Shown: piece after piece, positions 1-8,202 of the stretch
Numbering within the stretch: position 1 is the first letter of the stretch
Layout: every line of letters starts with the position of its first letter
Source: Pelomonas paludis
Lineage (GTDB): Bacteria; Pseudomonadota; Gammaproteobacteria; Burkholderiales; Burkholderiaceae_C
Direction of reading: 5' to 3'
Assembly (NCBI RefSeq): GCF_039872745.1
Contig: NZ_JBDPZD010000001.1
Coordinates: 682,001 to 746,000, forward strand
Length of the DNA: 64,000 nucleotides
Notes under the pieces: model-generated
The model's input: only the letters and a program-made list of their open reading frames with translations
The model's database searches: none
What the model was told of the DNA's origin: nothing
Made by a program: the position numbers and the translations under genes

Positions 1-738
1 CCAAGACCACTGGCCCTGCGGCTGCAAGCGCTCAAGAGCCTGCTTGACGATCACCTGCCAGGGTTGCCGGACGGAACGGGCATTGAGCCCGTGCAGGGCC
101 GACACCAAGGCTCCGGCAAAGCCCGCCGTACTGAAAAGCAACTGCCCACCCAGCTCCAGCAGGGCCGTGTGCGGCGCCTCCCGTGCCGGACGCATGGGCA
201 CCAGGTCCCTGCAGTGCTGCGCCAACTGCAAGCCATGAGCCACCCAGGGCAAAGCCTGCGCCAGACGCGCCTCATCGTCAGGCCCAAAGGTCGGATCCCC
301 AGAGCTCCGGTACAACACCAGCGACCCCAACAGCCGGTTGTGGCCGTCTCGCACCACCCCCTCAATGCGTGAATGCAACCCCTGAGGACGCCAGATCTCC
401 CGGTAGAGCGCTGACTCATAGAAGCCTCGCTGGCTCAAGGCCCCGGCGCTCCGTACACCGGCCGGGGTCGAGCGCAAGCTCTCAAAGGCAGGCATGGTCT
501 CAACTTCCCGTCGGTTGTGGAACTCCTCGAAGTAGAGCCGGGCCACGTCGAGATCGACGGGGCCTTCGAAGAAGTAGGTCAACAGGCGCCCTTGCTCGTC
601 GGTCACATCCAGCAAGTTGCGCGCGCTCGGAACCCAGTCATGCAGCGCCTCCAGCAAGGCTGGCGCAAATTGCGGCAGCGCCAGCCCACGGCAACAGAGT
701 TCCTTGAGTGTGGTGAAGGCGGCAACAGCGTTGGCCAT
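1..738 (-). CDS. LuxR-type transcriptional regulator, N-terminal part (runs off the left edge)
   Basis: An open minus-strand frame reads from the left edge to an ATG at 738 (about 246 codons visible) with no stop inside the window. In-frame ATGs at 747 and 756 are alternative starts; none has a clear ribosome site. The visible part looks like a GAF/PAS-like sensor region, including a stretch FGPDDEARLAQALPWVAHGL that resembles the end of the sensor half of LuxR-family regulators. The DNA-binding HTH that would prove this lies outside the window, so the family call is inference. It is divergent from the exported protein at 917. Confidence 0.5.
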   Translation of the reverse strand, partial: MANAVAAFTTLKELCCRGLALPQFAPALLEALHDWVPSARNLLDVTDEQGRLLTYFFEGPVDLDVARLYFEEFHNRREVETMPAFESLRSTPAGVRSAGALSQRGFYESALYREIWRPQGLHSRIEGVVRDGHNRLLGSLVLYRSSGDPTFGPDDEARLAQALPWVAHGLQLAQHCRDLVPMRPAREAPHTALLELGGQLLFSTAGFAGALVSALHGLNARSVRQPWQVIVKQALERLQPQGQWSW

Positions 739-805
739 GCCGCACATCTTGCGCATCAAGACGGCCCGTGTGATCCACAGCTTTGGCGAGCCCGGCGCGA
801 TTCAA

Positions 806-821
806 CCCCCTCGCGAGGGGG
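806..821. repeat. Perfect 16-bp GC-rich palindrome between divergent genes
   Basis: CCCCCTCGCGAGGGGG is self-complementary over its whole length. It sits in the 178-bp space between the LuxR-like gene (start 738) and the exported protein (start 917). It has no T-run, so it does not look like an intrinsic terminator. It could be a dimeric operator or part of a GC-rich intergenic repeat. Confidence 0.4.
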
Positions 822-916
822 CGATGCCGCTGCGCGATGCGCCTAGTCTGAGCGTCAGATCATGTCCCTCAACGCCATGCAAACCACCATGCCCGCTCGG
901 GGCGAGGAGAACCTGT

Positions 917-1720
917 ATGCATAACCGTCACTTCCTAACCCTCGGACGCATGATGGCGGCCACAACGCTTGCTGCCGCGCTGGCCCCTGCACGGGCTGCG
1001 GATGAACCCGGCAAGCGCACCACCGAGGTTCCCACCCTGTTCAGCGTGGGGGATCGCCTCCGCCTCAAGTCCAACGCCACGGACTTCAAGCTCGGCGAAG
1101 CCACCGCCAATGCGCCAGCCGGCACCTGCCTGCGCATCACCGCCATCAGCGCCGACAAGACCGTGACCCATGTGATACGCGAGAGCGACGACATGCCTCT
1201 GGGGTCGAAGTGCCATTCCCACAAGCACAGCTTGGAGCTAAAGACTGACAGCAACACCGACCTGAAGGATGCCGAAATCTATGTCGTCCCGACGGCCACC
1301 CTCGAAGCATCGGCCCATACGCGCTACGGCTGGGTCTACGGCCCAATGGTGGTGCCCTTCAAATACTTCATGCACGACCACAGCATTGAGCCCTCACAGT
1401 CGCTGGGCATGTACCTCGGCTACCGCATCAGCACTTTCAACCGCGGGATCAGCCTGGTCGGCACTGCGGGTGCAGCGACCATGAAGGTCTCGACCGTGGT
1501 CGACTCCACCGACCCCGCCAAGCCGGGCAAGACCACAAAGGAGAACTCCATCCTGGGTTACAGCATGGCTGCTGGCGTGCTGGTGGACATCACGCGCGAA
1601 GCGAAACCCTTCGTGGCGGGGCTGCTGATCGGCAAAGACTTTGTCGGCAGCAACAGCGCTCTGCCCTATGTGCATGACCGTCGGTGGTGGATGGCATTCC
1701 AGCTAGGCTGGAACCTCTGA
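917..1720 (+). CDS. Exported protein of unknown function
   Basis: 267 residues. I chose ATG 917 because GAGGAG lies a few bases upstream and because this start gives a signal peptide (MHNRHFLTLGRMMAATTLAA, cleavage probably after ...PARAAD). The frame is open upstream to 617, but that extension would bury the signal sequence. The mature part has alternating short hydrophobic stretches rich in Gly, Thr and Tyr, and ends in WWMAFQLGWNL, which could suit a beta-rich periplasmic or outer-membrane-associated protein. I do not recognise a family. It is followed by the cobalamin adenosyltransferase gene on the same strand. Confidence 0.7.
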   Translation: MHNRHFLTLGRMMAATTLAAALAPARAADEPGKRTTEVPTLFSVGDRLRLKSNATDFKLGEATANAPAGTCLRITAISADKTVTHVIRESDDMPLGSKCHSHKHSLELKTDSNTDLKDAEIYVVPTATLEASAHTRYGWVYGPMVVPFKYFMHDHSIEPSQSLGMYLGYRISTFNRGISLVGTAGAATMKVSTVVDSTDPAKPGKTTKENSILGYSMAAGVLVDITREAKPFVAGLLIGKDFVGSNSALPYVHDRRWWMAFQLGWNL

Positions 1721-1773
1721 CCCCAAGCCAGCTTGTTGGGAGAATGGGCCGTTTCCACGGCTCGTCTTCCACC

Positions 1774-2355
1774 ATGGCACACCGCCTCTCCGCCATCGCC
1801 ACCCGCACCGGGGACGATGGCACCACCGGCCTGGCTGATGGCCGCCGCGTCCCCAAGGACGATTTGCGCATCCAGGCCATCGGCGATGCCGACGAGCTGA
1901 ACTCCAACCTCGGCGTGCTGCTGGCCGAGCCTTTGCCGCAGGGCGTGCGCGAGCTGCTCGTCACCATCCAGCACGACCTCTTCAACCTCGGCGGCGAGCT
2001 GGCCATGCCCGGCTACGAACTGCTCAAGGACGATGCCCTGCTGCGCCTGGACCAGGCGCTGGAAGACCACAACGCCGCCCTGCCCCGGCTCAAGGAATTC
2101 ATCTTGCCCGCCGGCACCCGCAGCAGCTCCATCGCTCACGTCTGCCGCACCGTCGCGCGCCGCGCCGAACGCAGCGTGGTGACGCTCGGCGGCGCCGAGG
2201 ACGTGCGCCCCGCCGTGCGCCACTACCTGAACCGCCTCTCCGACCTGCTCTTCGTCCTGGCCCGCGTGCTCAACCGCGCCAACCTGGATGGGCTAGGGGG
2301 GGACGACGTGTACTGGCAGAGTGAGCGGCTGAAGCGAATGGAGGCGGAGGACTGA
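1774..2355 (+). CDS. Cob(I)alamin adenosyltransferase, PduO type
   Basis: 193 residues. This enzyme transfers the 5'-deoxyadenosyl group of ATP to reduced corrinoid, making adenosylcobalamin in the cytoplasm. The N-terminus has the family's ATP-binding signature (ATRTGDDGTTGLADG), and near residues 110-125 comes the helix with SSSIAHVCRTVARRAER, matching the conserved R-R-x-E-R region. Length is normal for the family (about 180-200). I start at ATG 1774 because family members begin MxxRLSxIxTRTGDDG; the in-frame ATG at 1744 would add ten atypical residues. The B12-binding-type radical SAM protein at 54626 is one possible corrinoid user in this window. Confidence 0.9.
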   Translation: MAHRLSAIATRTGDDGTTGLADGRRVPKDDLRIQAIGDADELNSNLGVLLAEPLPQGVRELLVTIQHDLFNLGGELAMPGYELLKDDALLRLDQALEDHNAALPRLKEFILPAGTRSSSIAHVCRTVARRAERSVVTLGGAEDVRPAVRHYLNRLSDLLFVLARVLNRANLDGLGGDDVYWQSERLKRMEAED

Positions 2356-2360
2356 CCGAC

Positions 2361-2654
2361 ATGTGGAAGTACCTAGGTATCGTCATCGTTTTGCCGGCCT
2401 ACTACTTCGTAGACCTCAAGTACGGACCGATCGGCTTCTACAGGCTGCATGGCTGTCTCTTCACGACCGCCGCCATTTGGTGTGGCTTCGCGCGTGAACT
2501 ACCCGTCCGCATGGGCAACGTGGAAGTCGGCAGATTGCGTGGTTGGCACAAGGCCTGGGCTGTCGTTCCTGGCGTCTTGCTCGGTGTCGCGTTGGTTGTC
2601 TATGCACCGGGCATCACCTGCTCGCAGGCGAAGTACAAGCACCTCTGCAAGTGA
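2361..2654 (+). CDS. Small inner-membrane protein, unknown
   Basis: 97 residues with two or three hydrophobic segments (residues about 3-17, 30-45 and 65-85) and a Cys/Lys-containing tail. GGAGGA in the 3' end of the preceding adenosyltransferase gene is suitably placed as ribosome site, and only five bases separate the two genes, so they are probably cotranscribed. I recognise no family. Composition is less GC-biased than the neighbours. Confidence 0.6.
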   Translation: MWKYLGIVIVLPAYYFVDLKYGPIGFYRLHGCLFTTAAIWCGFARELPVRMGNVEVGRLRGWHKAWAVVPGVLLGVALVVYAPGITCSQAKYKHLCK

Positions 2655-2780
2655 GCCGGCTGATCAAGCAAACACCAGCCCCAGCCGCCCCACCGCAAAG
2701 CGCAACGTGGTGCCGCCCGGCTTGTCGACGCGGCTGTCCAGGCGGTCCTCCTGGAAACCCGCTTGCGCCTCCCTAAGGTC

Positions 2781-3767
2781 TTAGGCTGCTAGGCCGGCCA
2801 CTGCCGTCCGCAGCCGCTGCGCGAAGGCCTTGCGCAGCGCTGCCGGAGCCAGCACCTCCACCTGCCCCGCATGGCGCAGCAGGTCCATCAGCAGCTCGCG
2901 GTCGTCCACATAGGGCAGGCTGAGGCGCAGGCGGCCGTCGGGTAGGGCCTCGGTGGTCTGGGCCGGGTGCCATTCCTCGCGCGCCACATAGGCGGCTGCC
3001 TCGGCGGAGAACAACAGTTCGGCCTGCTGGGGCGTGCCACCGGCAAAGATGCCGTAGCCGCGGTCGAGCTCGGCCTCCAGGGTCTTGAGCGCGATGGGCT
3101 TGGCGGCCTGGTCGAGCAGCTCGGCGGTCTCGATGCCATCGAGGGCAAAGCGCCGGAAGCCGTCGCTCGCGTGGCACCAGGCGTCCAGGTACCAAGCGTT
3201 GCGGTGGTGCACCAGACGCTGGGGCGAGACCTCGCGCTCACTCACCCGATTCGCCGCTTCTTTGCTGCCCGCCTTGCGGTAGCGGATTCGCAGCCGCTTG
3301 CGCTGCACCACGGCGCTGCCCACGGTTTCGAAGCAATCGCTCTGCAAGCGCCGCCGCGCGGTGGCGATGAGCTTGACGCGCCGGGTCAACTCACGCGCCT
3401 CGTCGGCGTCCACGCCCAGCATGCGGGTGATCTTGTCGAACATGGGCTGCAGGTGGCGGCCCACCACGCCGCCGTCGTCCAGACTGGCCAGCATGTGCTG
3501 CATGGTGAGCAAGGCATGTAGCTCGGCCTCGTTGAACCAGACGCCGGGCAGCTCATGCGCGGCGCCGCGCCATTGCTGGCCGAAGCGGTAGCCATTGCTG
3601 CTGGCGTCGTACTCGATGGGCGCCCCCATGCGGTCGCGCAGGTATTGCAGGTCGCGCTTGAGCGTGGCGGGCGAGACCTCCAGGGTGGCAATCAACTCCG
3701 CAAAGCTGACGCTGCCGCGCAGGCGGATCAGGTGTTCGATCTTGTAGAAACGTTCGGTGCGATCCAT
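2781..3767 (-). CDS. WYL-domain transcriptional regulator (YafY type)
   Basis: 328 residues. The N-terminal 60 residues form an HTH_11-type winged helix (MDRTERFYKIEHLIRLRG, then SFAELIATLEVSPATLKRDL). The C-terminal half carries the WYL ligand-sensing fold (RIRYRKAGS... VSPQRLVHHRNAWYLDAWCH) and a WCX-like tail. Members of this family are one-component regulators, often binding nucleotides or nucleic-acid fragments. It is divergent from the gene at 3862, with 94 bp between the starts, so it may control that gene or itself. After its TAA stop the same frame stays open for about 40 codons (see findings). Confidence 0.88.
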   Translation of the reverse strand: MDRTERFYKIEHLIRLRGSVSFAELIATLEVSPATLKRDLQYLRDRMGAPIEYDASSNGYRFGQQWRGAAHELPGVWFNEAELHALLTMQHMLASLDDGGVVGRHLQPMFDKITRMLGVDADEARELTRRVKLIATARRRLQSDCFETVGSAVVQRKRLRIRYRKAGSKEAANRVSEREVSPQRLVHHRNAWYLDAWCHASDGFRRFALDGIETAELLDQAAKPIALKTLEAELDRGYGIFAGGTPQQAELLFSAEAAAYVAREEWHPAQTTEALPDGRLRLSLPYVDDRELLMDLLRHAGQVEVLAPAALRKAFAQRLRTAVAGLAA

Positions 3768-3861
3768 GGTTTTCCCGCGATTTTTAAGTGGCTCACGCTA
3801 TGAGCTACATGGCCGCGAGACTGTGCCACATCACAGCCCTCGTTGCTTCAGGAGTCTTGCC

Positions 3862-4941
3862 ATGCAGATCGCTCACCCGACCACGTTCGCTCACCCAACT
3901 CAGGTGCACAGCAGCTCGGCCCAGTATGAGCTCGCCATCGATGCCGCACCGACGCCGACGGCCAGCCGTCACGAAGCCACCGGCCTGGCCCTGGGCCGCG
4001 ACTACGCGCTCTATGGCATCACGCCGCCCATCGAGCACCTCTACGCCCAGTCGCCGCTGCAACGCGGCTGGATGGCGCAACGGGCACGCCGCCTGCCCTT
4101 GCTTGACGCCCACGCCTACACCGCCCAATGGCTGGCCCTGCGCACCCACGCCTGGGCCCGGGGCCGCGCCTTTGAGGACGTGCAACTCACGCCCAACTAC
4201 CTGCAGCAGATCGACACCGACTACTGCCCCATCACCCGCGACCCGCTGGAGGCAGGCAGCCGCAGCATCGACCGCGTGCGTGACGACGCCGGCTATGCCG
4301 CAGGCAACCTGGTGGTGATGAGCGCCCTGGCCAATGCCGCCAAGGGCTCCCGCGATCACGCCGAGTTGATGGCCATGGCCCGCAGCTGCGAGCTGGGCCC
4401 CATCACCCACATCGGTGGCCTGAACGCCACTGAGTGGGAGCGCCTGGCGGTGCTGGCCAGCTATGTGACCGAGCTGCCGCACGAGGTGGCGGCCACGTTG
4501 CCGATGGTGGTGTTGCCACCCAACCGACTGCGCCTCTTCAACCCCATCCAGGCCTTGCAAGCCTTGATCACGCGGCAGCTCACGCGCCCGGGCTGGAGCG
4601 CCCGCCTAGCGCGGCTGGAAGCGCTGCTGCCGAGCGATGGCCTGCGCAGCGACTTCAATCGCCTGGTGCTGGCACTGGCCCCGCGCGTGCTGGAGGCCGT
4701 CAAACTCAGCACGCCCGAGCAGATCCGCTGGGCGCTGGAAGACGCCTGGCGCCAGAGCCTGGTGCAAAAGCGCTGGCAGCGCTGGGCGCTGCAACTGAGC
4801 GCCGAGCAGGCCGAACAGCTGGTGGCACGAGCCGCCGCCAAGGGCCTGGCCACCACCCATGTGCAATGCCACAGCAAGCAGCTGGCCACCGAGGGCTGGG
4901 CCCTGGCCGACCATGGCTACCAAGCGGAGATGGCAGCCTGA
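3862..4941 (+). CDS. Conserved hypothetical protein with an HNH-like motif
   Basis: 359 residues starting at ATG 3862, with AGGAG seven bases upstream; the frame continues upstream but that would run into the divergent regulator's promoter region. Residues 120-162 read YCPITRDPL, then SIDRVRDDAGYAAGN, then a segment ending ANAAKG. This resembles the second half of HNH/endonuclease VII-like domains (CPxT ... SxDRxxxxxGYxxGN ... SxxxNxxK). Only one Cys and no clear catalytic HH pair are visible, so nuclease activity is doubtful. The rest is helical with no recognised domain and no signal peptide. Its partner across the shared promoter region is a WYL regulator. Confidence 0.65.
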   Translation: MQIAHPTTFAHPTQVHSSSAQYELAIDAAPTPTASRHEATGLALGRDYALYGITPPIEHLYAQSPLQRGWMAQRARRLPLLDAHAYTAQWLALRTHAWARGRAFEDVQLTPNYLQQIDTDYCPITRDPLEAGSRSIDRVRDDAGYAAGNLVVMSALANAAKGSRDHAELMAMARSCELGPITHIGGLNATEWERLAVLASYVTELPHEVAATLPMVVLPPNRLRLFNPIQALQALITRQLTRPGWSARLARLEALLPSDGLRSDFNRLVLALAPRVLEAVKLSTPEQIRWALEDAWRQSLVQKRWQRWALQLSAEQAEQLVARAAAKGLATTHVQCHSKQLATEGWALADHGYQAEMAA

Positions 4942-4966
4942 CCTGCTGCTCGGCCACCCAGAAAGC

Positions 4967-4992
4967 ACAAAGCGCCCCACAGGGCGCTTTGT
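4967..4992. terminator. Bidirectional hairpin between convergent genes
   Basis: ACAAAGCGCCC pairs perfectly with GGGCGCTTTGT (11 bp, 4-nt loop CACA). It stands between the stop of the gene ending at 4941 and the stop of the acetyltransferase at 5012. The T-run is weak (TTTGTTGTT on the plus strand). Confidence 0.75.
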
Positions 4993-5011
4993 TGTTGGGC
5001 CTGTAGGCCGC

Positions 5012-5530
5012 TCAGACCAGCGAGCGGAACAAGCGCATTTCTTCCAACGGTGCGCCGCCGACCTCTGCGGTGCGGGCGCTGCCCAGGTCACGCTTGAAGC
5101 CGGCCTTCTCGAAGAAGCTCATGGCCCTGTCGTTGCGCATATAGGTCCAGAGCGTGACCTTGGTGCAGCCTTCTTCCTGCAGACCGTCGCGCGCGGCGTC
5201 CCACAGGGCCAGGCCCACGCCCTTGTCCCAGTGAATGGGGTTGACGAACAAGGCCCAGATCTCGCCCGTGGTGGCCGGCGTGCCCTTGTCGCGCGAGCGG
5301 TCAAAGCCAACGAAGCCCATCACCTGGCCGTCGAGATGCGCCACCTGCACCTGCGGCTCGCACAGGTCGATGGCTTCGCGCCAGAAGGCTTGGCGCTTTT
5401 GCACCGAGAAGAGGTCAAGCGCGCTACGCGGGAGCAGGTCTTTGTAGGCGTCTTGGCTGGAGGCCACGTGGATCTCGGCGATGGCCTTGGCATCGCGCAA
5501 GGTGGCGGGGCGAACCTGGATCAGGGACAT
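5012..5530 (-). CDS. GNAT-family N-acetyltransferase
   Basis: 172 residues, the normal size for a single GNAT domain. The start (MSLIQVRPATLRDAKAIAEI) is the usual first strand and helix, with IHVASSQDAYKDLLP typical of the substrate side. Motif A is represented by ALFVNPIHWDKGVGLALWDAA, where the acetyl-CoA pyrophosphate loop Q/RxxGxG/A appears as W-D-K-G-V-G. TLWTYMRNDRAMSFFEKAGF is motif B with the common N-x-R-A-x-x-F-Y/F-E-K-x-G-F pattern. Substrate is unknown. It is convergent with the upstream gene and separated from it by a hairpin. Confidence 0.88.
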   Translation of the reverse strand: MSLIQVRPATLRDAKAIAEIHVASSQDAYKDLLPRSALDLFSVQKRQAFWREAIDLCEPQVQVAHLDGQVMGFVGFDRSRDKGTPATTGEIWALFVNPIHWDKGVGLALWDAARDGLQEEGCTKVTLWTYMRNDRAMSFFEKAGFKRDLGSARTAEVGGAPLEEMRLFRSLV

Positions 5531-5616
5531 GGGAACGAAAGAGAAAGGCGGGACCGCGAAAGCGCGCGATTGTGGAGGGCATTCGAAAGATTCGCTGCTC
5601 TTGACAGGAGGAAATT

Positions 5617-6258
5617 TCAGGGTACTGACACCGTTGCCAGGTAGCTCTTGAGCCCACGCCTCAGCTCGCGCACGTTCACGCGCTGCAGGTGCGCCAGCAG
5701 GCCATGGTCCACCTCGGCGTGGCCCAGGTCCATCGCAAAGCGTCTCTCCACCTCCCGCTGGATGCGCAGCAACAGCTCGGCGGTGATGGCGGCATCAGCC
5801 AGCGCGCGGTGGGCACGGCCTTCCCATTCCAGACCCAGGAACTCGGCCATGCTGCCCAGGTTGTGACGCTGGGCCTCGGGCCACAGGCGGCGTGACAGCA
5901 GCACCGTGCAGGCGAACTCGTGCGCCGGGTCGGGCGTCAGGTCGGCCAGCTCCCACTCGGCCCGCCAGAAGCCCTGGTCGAACGAGGCGTTGTGCGCCAC
6001 CAGCGGGCAGCCTGCCGTGAAGGCCGCCACCTCCTGCATCACCTGCCTGGAGGGCGGCGCCTCGGCCAGCATCTCGTTGCTGATGCCCGTCAGCTGGGTG
6101 ATGAAGGGTGGCACCCAGGCGCCGCTTTGCATCAAGCTGGCATAGCGGTCCACGATGGCACCGCCGCGCACCAGCACAACGGCAATCTCGGTGGCCCGGC
6201 CACCACCACCCGGTGCCAGGCCCGTGGTCTCGAAGTCAACAACGGCAATGGTCTGCAT
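5617..6258 (-). CDS. DnaQ-like 3'-5' exonuclease (DEDDh)
   Basis: 213 residues. Exo I is VVDFETTGL (Asp8, Glu10), Exo II is LVAHNASFDQGFW, and Exo III is HRALADAAITAELL with the His and Asp of a DEDDh active site. The protein is a free-standing exonuclease-domain protein like DNA polymerase III epsilon, but short. The ATG at 6258 shares its A with the TGA of the upstream MazG-like gene (TGATG), so I reject the longer frame starting at 6606. The pair suggests nucleotide and DNA-end housekeeping. Confidence 0.88.
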   Translation of the reverse strand: MQTIAVVDFETTGLAPGGGGRATEIAVVLVRGGAIVDRYASLMQSGAWVPPFITQLTGISNEMLAEAPPSRQVMQEVAAFTAGCPLVAHNASFDQGFWRAEWELADLTPDPAHEFACTVLLSRRLWPEAQRHNLGSMAEFLGLEWEGRAHRALADAAITAELLLRIQREVERRFAMDLGHAEVDHGLLAHLQRVNVRELRRGLKSYLATVSVP

Positions 6259-6581
6259 CAAGCCTGGGGCGGTGGCGGGTATTTGCGGGCATTGAGCAGC
6301 AGCTTGCGCTCCACGGCGGCTTCCAGGTCGATGCCCGAGCGATCGGCCAGTTGCACCAGGTACATCAGCACATCGGCTACTTCCTCGCCCAGGTGCTGGT
6401 GGGCTTCGGGCTTGGAGGCAATGTCGGCCGCCTCTTCGGGCGTCAGCCACTGGAAGATTTCCTGCAGCTCGGCGGCTTCTACCGTCAAAGCCATGGCCAG
6501 GTTCTTCGGGTTTAGATAGCTCTCCCAATTTCGCTCGGCGGCAAAGCCTCGGAGCCGGGTTTGCAGTGCGTGAAGGTCCAT
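6258..6581 (-). CDS. MazG-like nucleotide pyrophosphohydrolase
   Basis: 107 residues, all-helical. It has the metal-binding pattern of MazG/dCTP pyrophosphatase-like enzymes: EAAELQEIFQWLTPEEA followed about 25 residues later by EEVADVLMYLVQLAD. These enzymes hydrolyse non-canonical or excess dNTPs to dNMP and PPi. Length fits the short single-domain class. Its stop overlaps the start of the exonuclease gene by one base, so the two are translationally coupled. Confidence 0.9.
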   Translation of the reverse strand: MDLHALQTRLRGFAAERNWESYLNPKNLAMALTVEAAELQEIFQWLTPEEAADIASKPEAHQHLGEEVADVLMYLVQLADRSGIDLEAAVERKLLLNARKYPPPPQA

Positions 6582-6965
6582 GCCGGGAAGTGTCCCCTGA
6601 CTTCAAAACAAGATTGAATATTTAAGTCTGGTGGCAGTAGTAGAGGGCAGCCTTGGCTGTGGACAAGGTCAAAAGTCTGAGTCCTGTCAGCCACTTGGCG
6701 TTCCTCAAAGTCTGTGTGCCGAGGCCTTGAAGTGGGGCGGACAAACCGACAACAACTTTGGAATCAAGCCGTTTGCTGTGGACAACCGGGGGCTTGTTCA
6801 TGCGCCGTCCACAGGCTTGTCCCAGCCCGTCTTCAGCCTGTCAGCCAGTCGCGCCGACACCCACCCCGGGAGAAGTACGCACGGTTACCAGAAAGGCCGA
6901 GGCCTAGAGTCGGCTCCTCTCGCAGTTTTTGCTCTGGCTTTGCCCCGGGGCTATGGAGATCCATC
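6582..6965. other. 384-bp intergenic region with two TGTGGACAA nonamers
   Basis: No convincing gene. This is the shared upstream region of the minus-strand MazG-like gene and the plus-strand lipoprotein gene. It is AT-richer than its surroundings near 6605-6630 (AAACAAGATTGAATATTTAA), so it is likely to hold promoters. The nonamer TGTGGACAA occurs at 6658-6666 and 6777-6785. Its complement TTGTCCACA is one mismatch from the DnaA box TTATCCACA. Confidence 0.35.
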
Positions 6966-8174
6966 ATGAAACCTGTTCGTACCCGGCGCGCCGCTCTGGC
7001 GGCCACCAGTCTTGCCGCAGCCCTGCTGTTGGCCGCCTGCGGCGGCGGTGGCAGCGGCACGGCCGACACCACACCCCGCCTCAGCATCTCGTCCGTCAAG
7101 GTGTTTGGCGACAGCATCCAGGACAGTGGCACCTTTGGCTACAAGTTCACCGTCCAGACGCCCGACAACCTGATCTATGCCGAGCGCATCGCGGCCAACT
7201 ACGGCCAGACCTTGTGCAATTTCTTCGTCTTCACCGGCACCACCTTCGCACCCAATAGCAAGGCCGGCTGCACGAACTTCGCCATCGGCGGCGGGCGCAT
7301 CACCTACACGGGTGCAGGCGGCGCGGCCAACCCGCTCAACATCGGCACCCAGATGGCGACCTATGCCTCGGCGGGCGCTTTCTCGGCCTCGGACCTGGTC
7401 ATCATCGATGGCGGCGGTAACGATGCGGCGGACCTGGTGACTGCCTACCTGAAGGCGAAGTTTGACCAGGCCGCCAGTTACTCGGCCCTGCTTGGCACCT
7501 TGCTTCAGCCCGCCCAGATCGGCGCTGCGCTGCAGGGCGGCGTGGCCAGCACTGGTGCCATTGGCGGCGACTACATGAAGGCCCTGGCCGGCAAGTTCTA
7601 CGGCCAGATCAAGACCTCGGTGCTCGACAAGGGTGCCACGCATGTGGTGTTGCTCAACATGCCCGGCATTACCAACACGCCACGCTTTCAGATGGTGCTC
7701 GACGGCATCAAGGCTGCCACCGTGTCGGGCGCCAAGGCACAGGGTGCCAGTGACACCGCTGCAGAGGCGGCCGGAGCCAAGGCGCGTGACGACTCGGAGA
7801 TGCTCTTCAAGAGCTGGATCACCGCCTTCAACGCCGAGCTGGCCGGCAAGGTCGGTGGGGATGATCGTGTCGTGCTGGTGGACTTCTATACCGCCTTCAA
7901 CGATCAGGTCACCATGCCGGCGCAGTTCGGCCTCAGCAATGTCAAGACACCGGCCTGCCCCATCGTCGGTGTGGGCAGCGACAGCTTGCCGACCTATGAC
8001 TTCCCCAGCTGCACCGGCACGGCGCTCTCGGCAGCACCCCAGGCCGGCGCCAGCGGCGGTGCCGACTGGTGGAAGAGCTATGCCTTCTCCGACGGCTTCC
8101 ACCCCACGCCCTATGGCCACCAGCTCACCCAGCAGCTGATCGCCAAGGCGCTGGCCGTGCGCGGCTGGCTGTGA
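6966..8174 (+). CDS. SGNH/GDSL-family lipoprotein hydrolase
   Basis: 402 residues from ATG 6966, preceded by GGAG. It has an N-terminal lipoprotein signal with lipobox LAAC (Cys25), followed by a Gly-rich tether. Block I is FGDSIQDSG with the probable nucleophile Ser50. A block III-like GGGND comes near residue 150, and block V is DGFHPTPYGH near the C-terminus, giving Asp and His of the triad. Family members are esterases or lipases, so an envelope-anchored esterase is likely; the substrate is unknown. The gene downstream is an OmpW-like porin 28 bp away on the same strand. Confidence 0.88.
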   Translation: MKPVRTRRAALAATSLAAALLLAACGGGGSGTADTTPRLSISSVKVFGDSIQDSGTFGYKFTVQTPDNLIYAERIAANYGQTLCNFFVFTGTTFAPNSKAGCTNFAIGGGRITYTGAGGAANPLNIGTQMATYASAGAFSASDLVIIDGGGNDAADLVTAYLKAKFDQAASYSALLGTLLQPAQIGAALQGGVASTGAIGGDYMKALAGKFYGQIKTSVLDKGATHVVLLNMPGITNTPRFQMVLDGIKAATVSGAKAQGASDTAAEAAGAKARDDSEMLFKSWITAFNAELAGKVGGDDRVVLVDFYTAFNDQVTMPAQFGLSNVKTPACPIVGVGSDSLPTYDFPSCTGTALSAAPQAGASGGADWWKSYAFSDGFHPTPYGHQLTQQLIAKALAVRGWL

Positions 8175-8202
8175 TGTCCCGCCGTCTTCACAGGAGTCCC
8201 TC

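Noticed and set aside
1744..1773. ATG 1744 as start of the cobalamin adenosyltransferase
   Set aside because: It adds ten residues atypical for the family; the known N-terminal pattern begins at ATG 1774.
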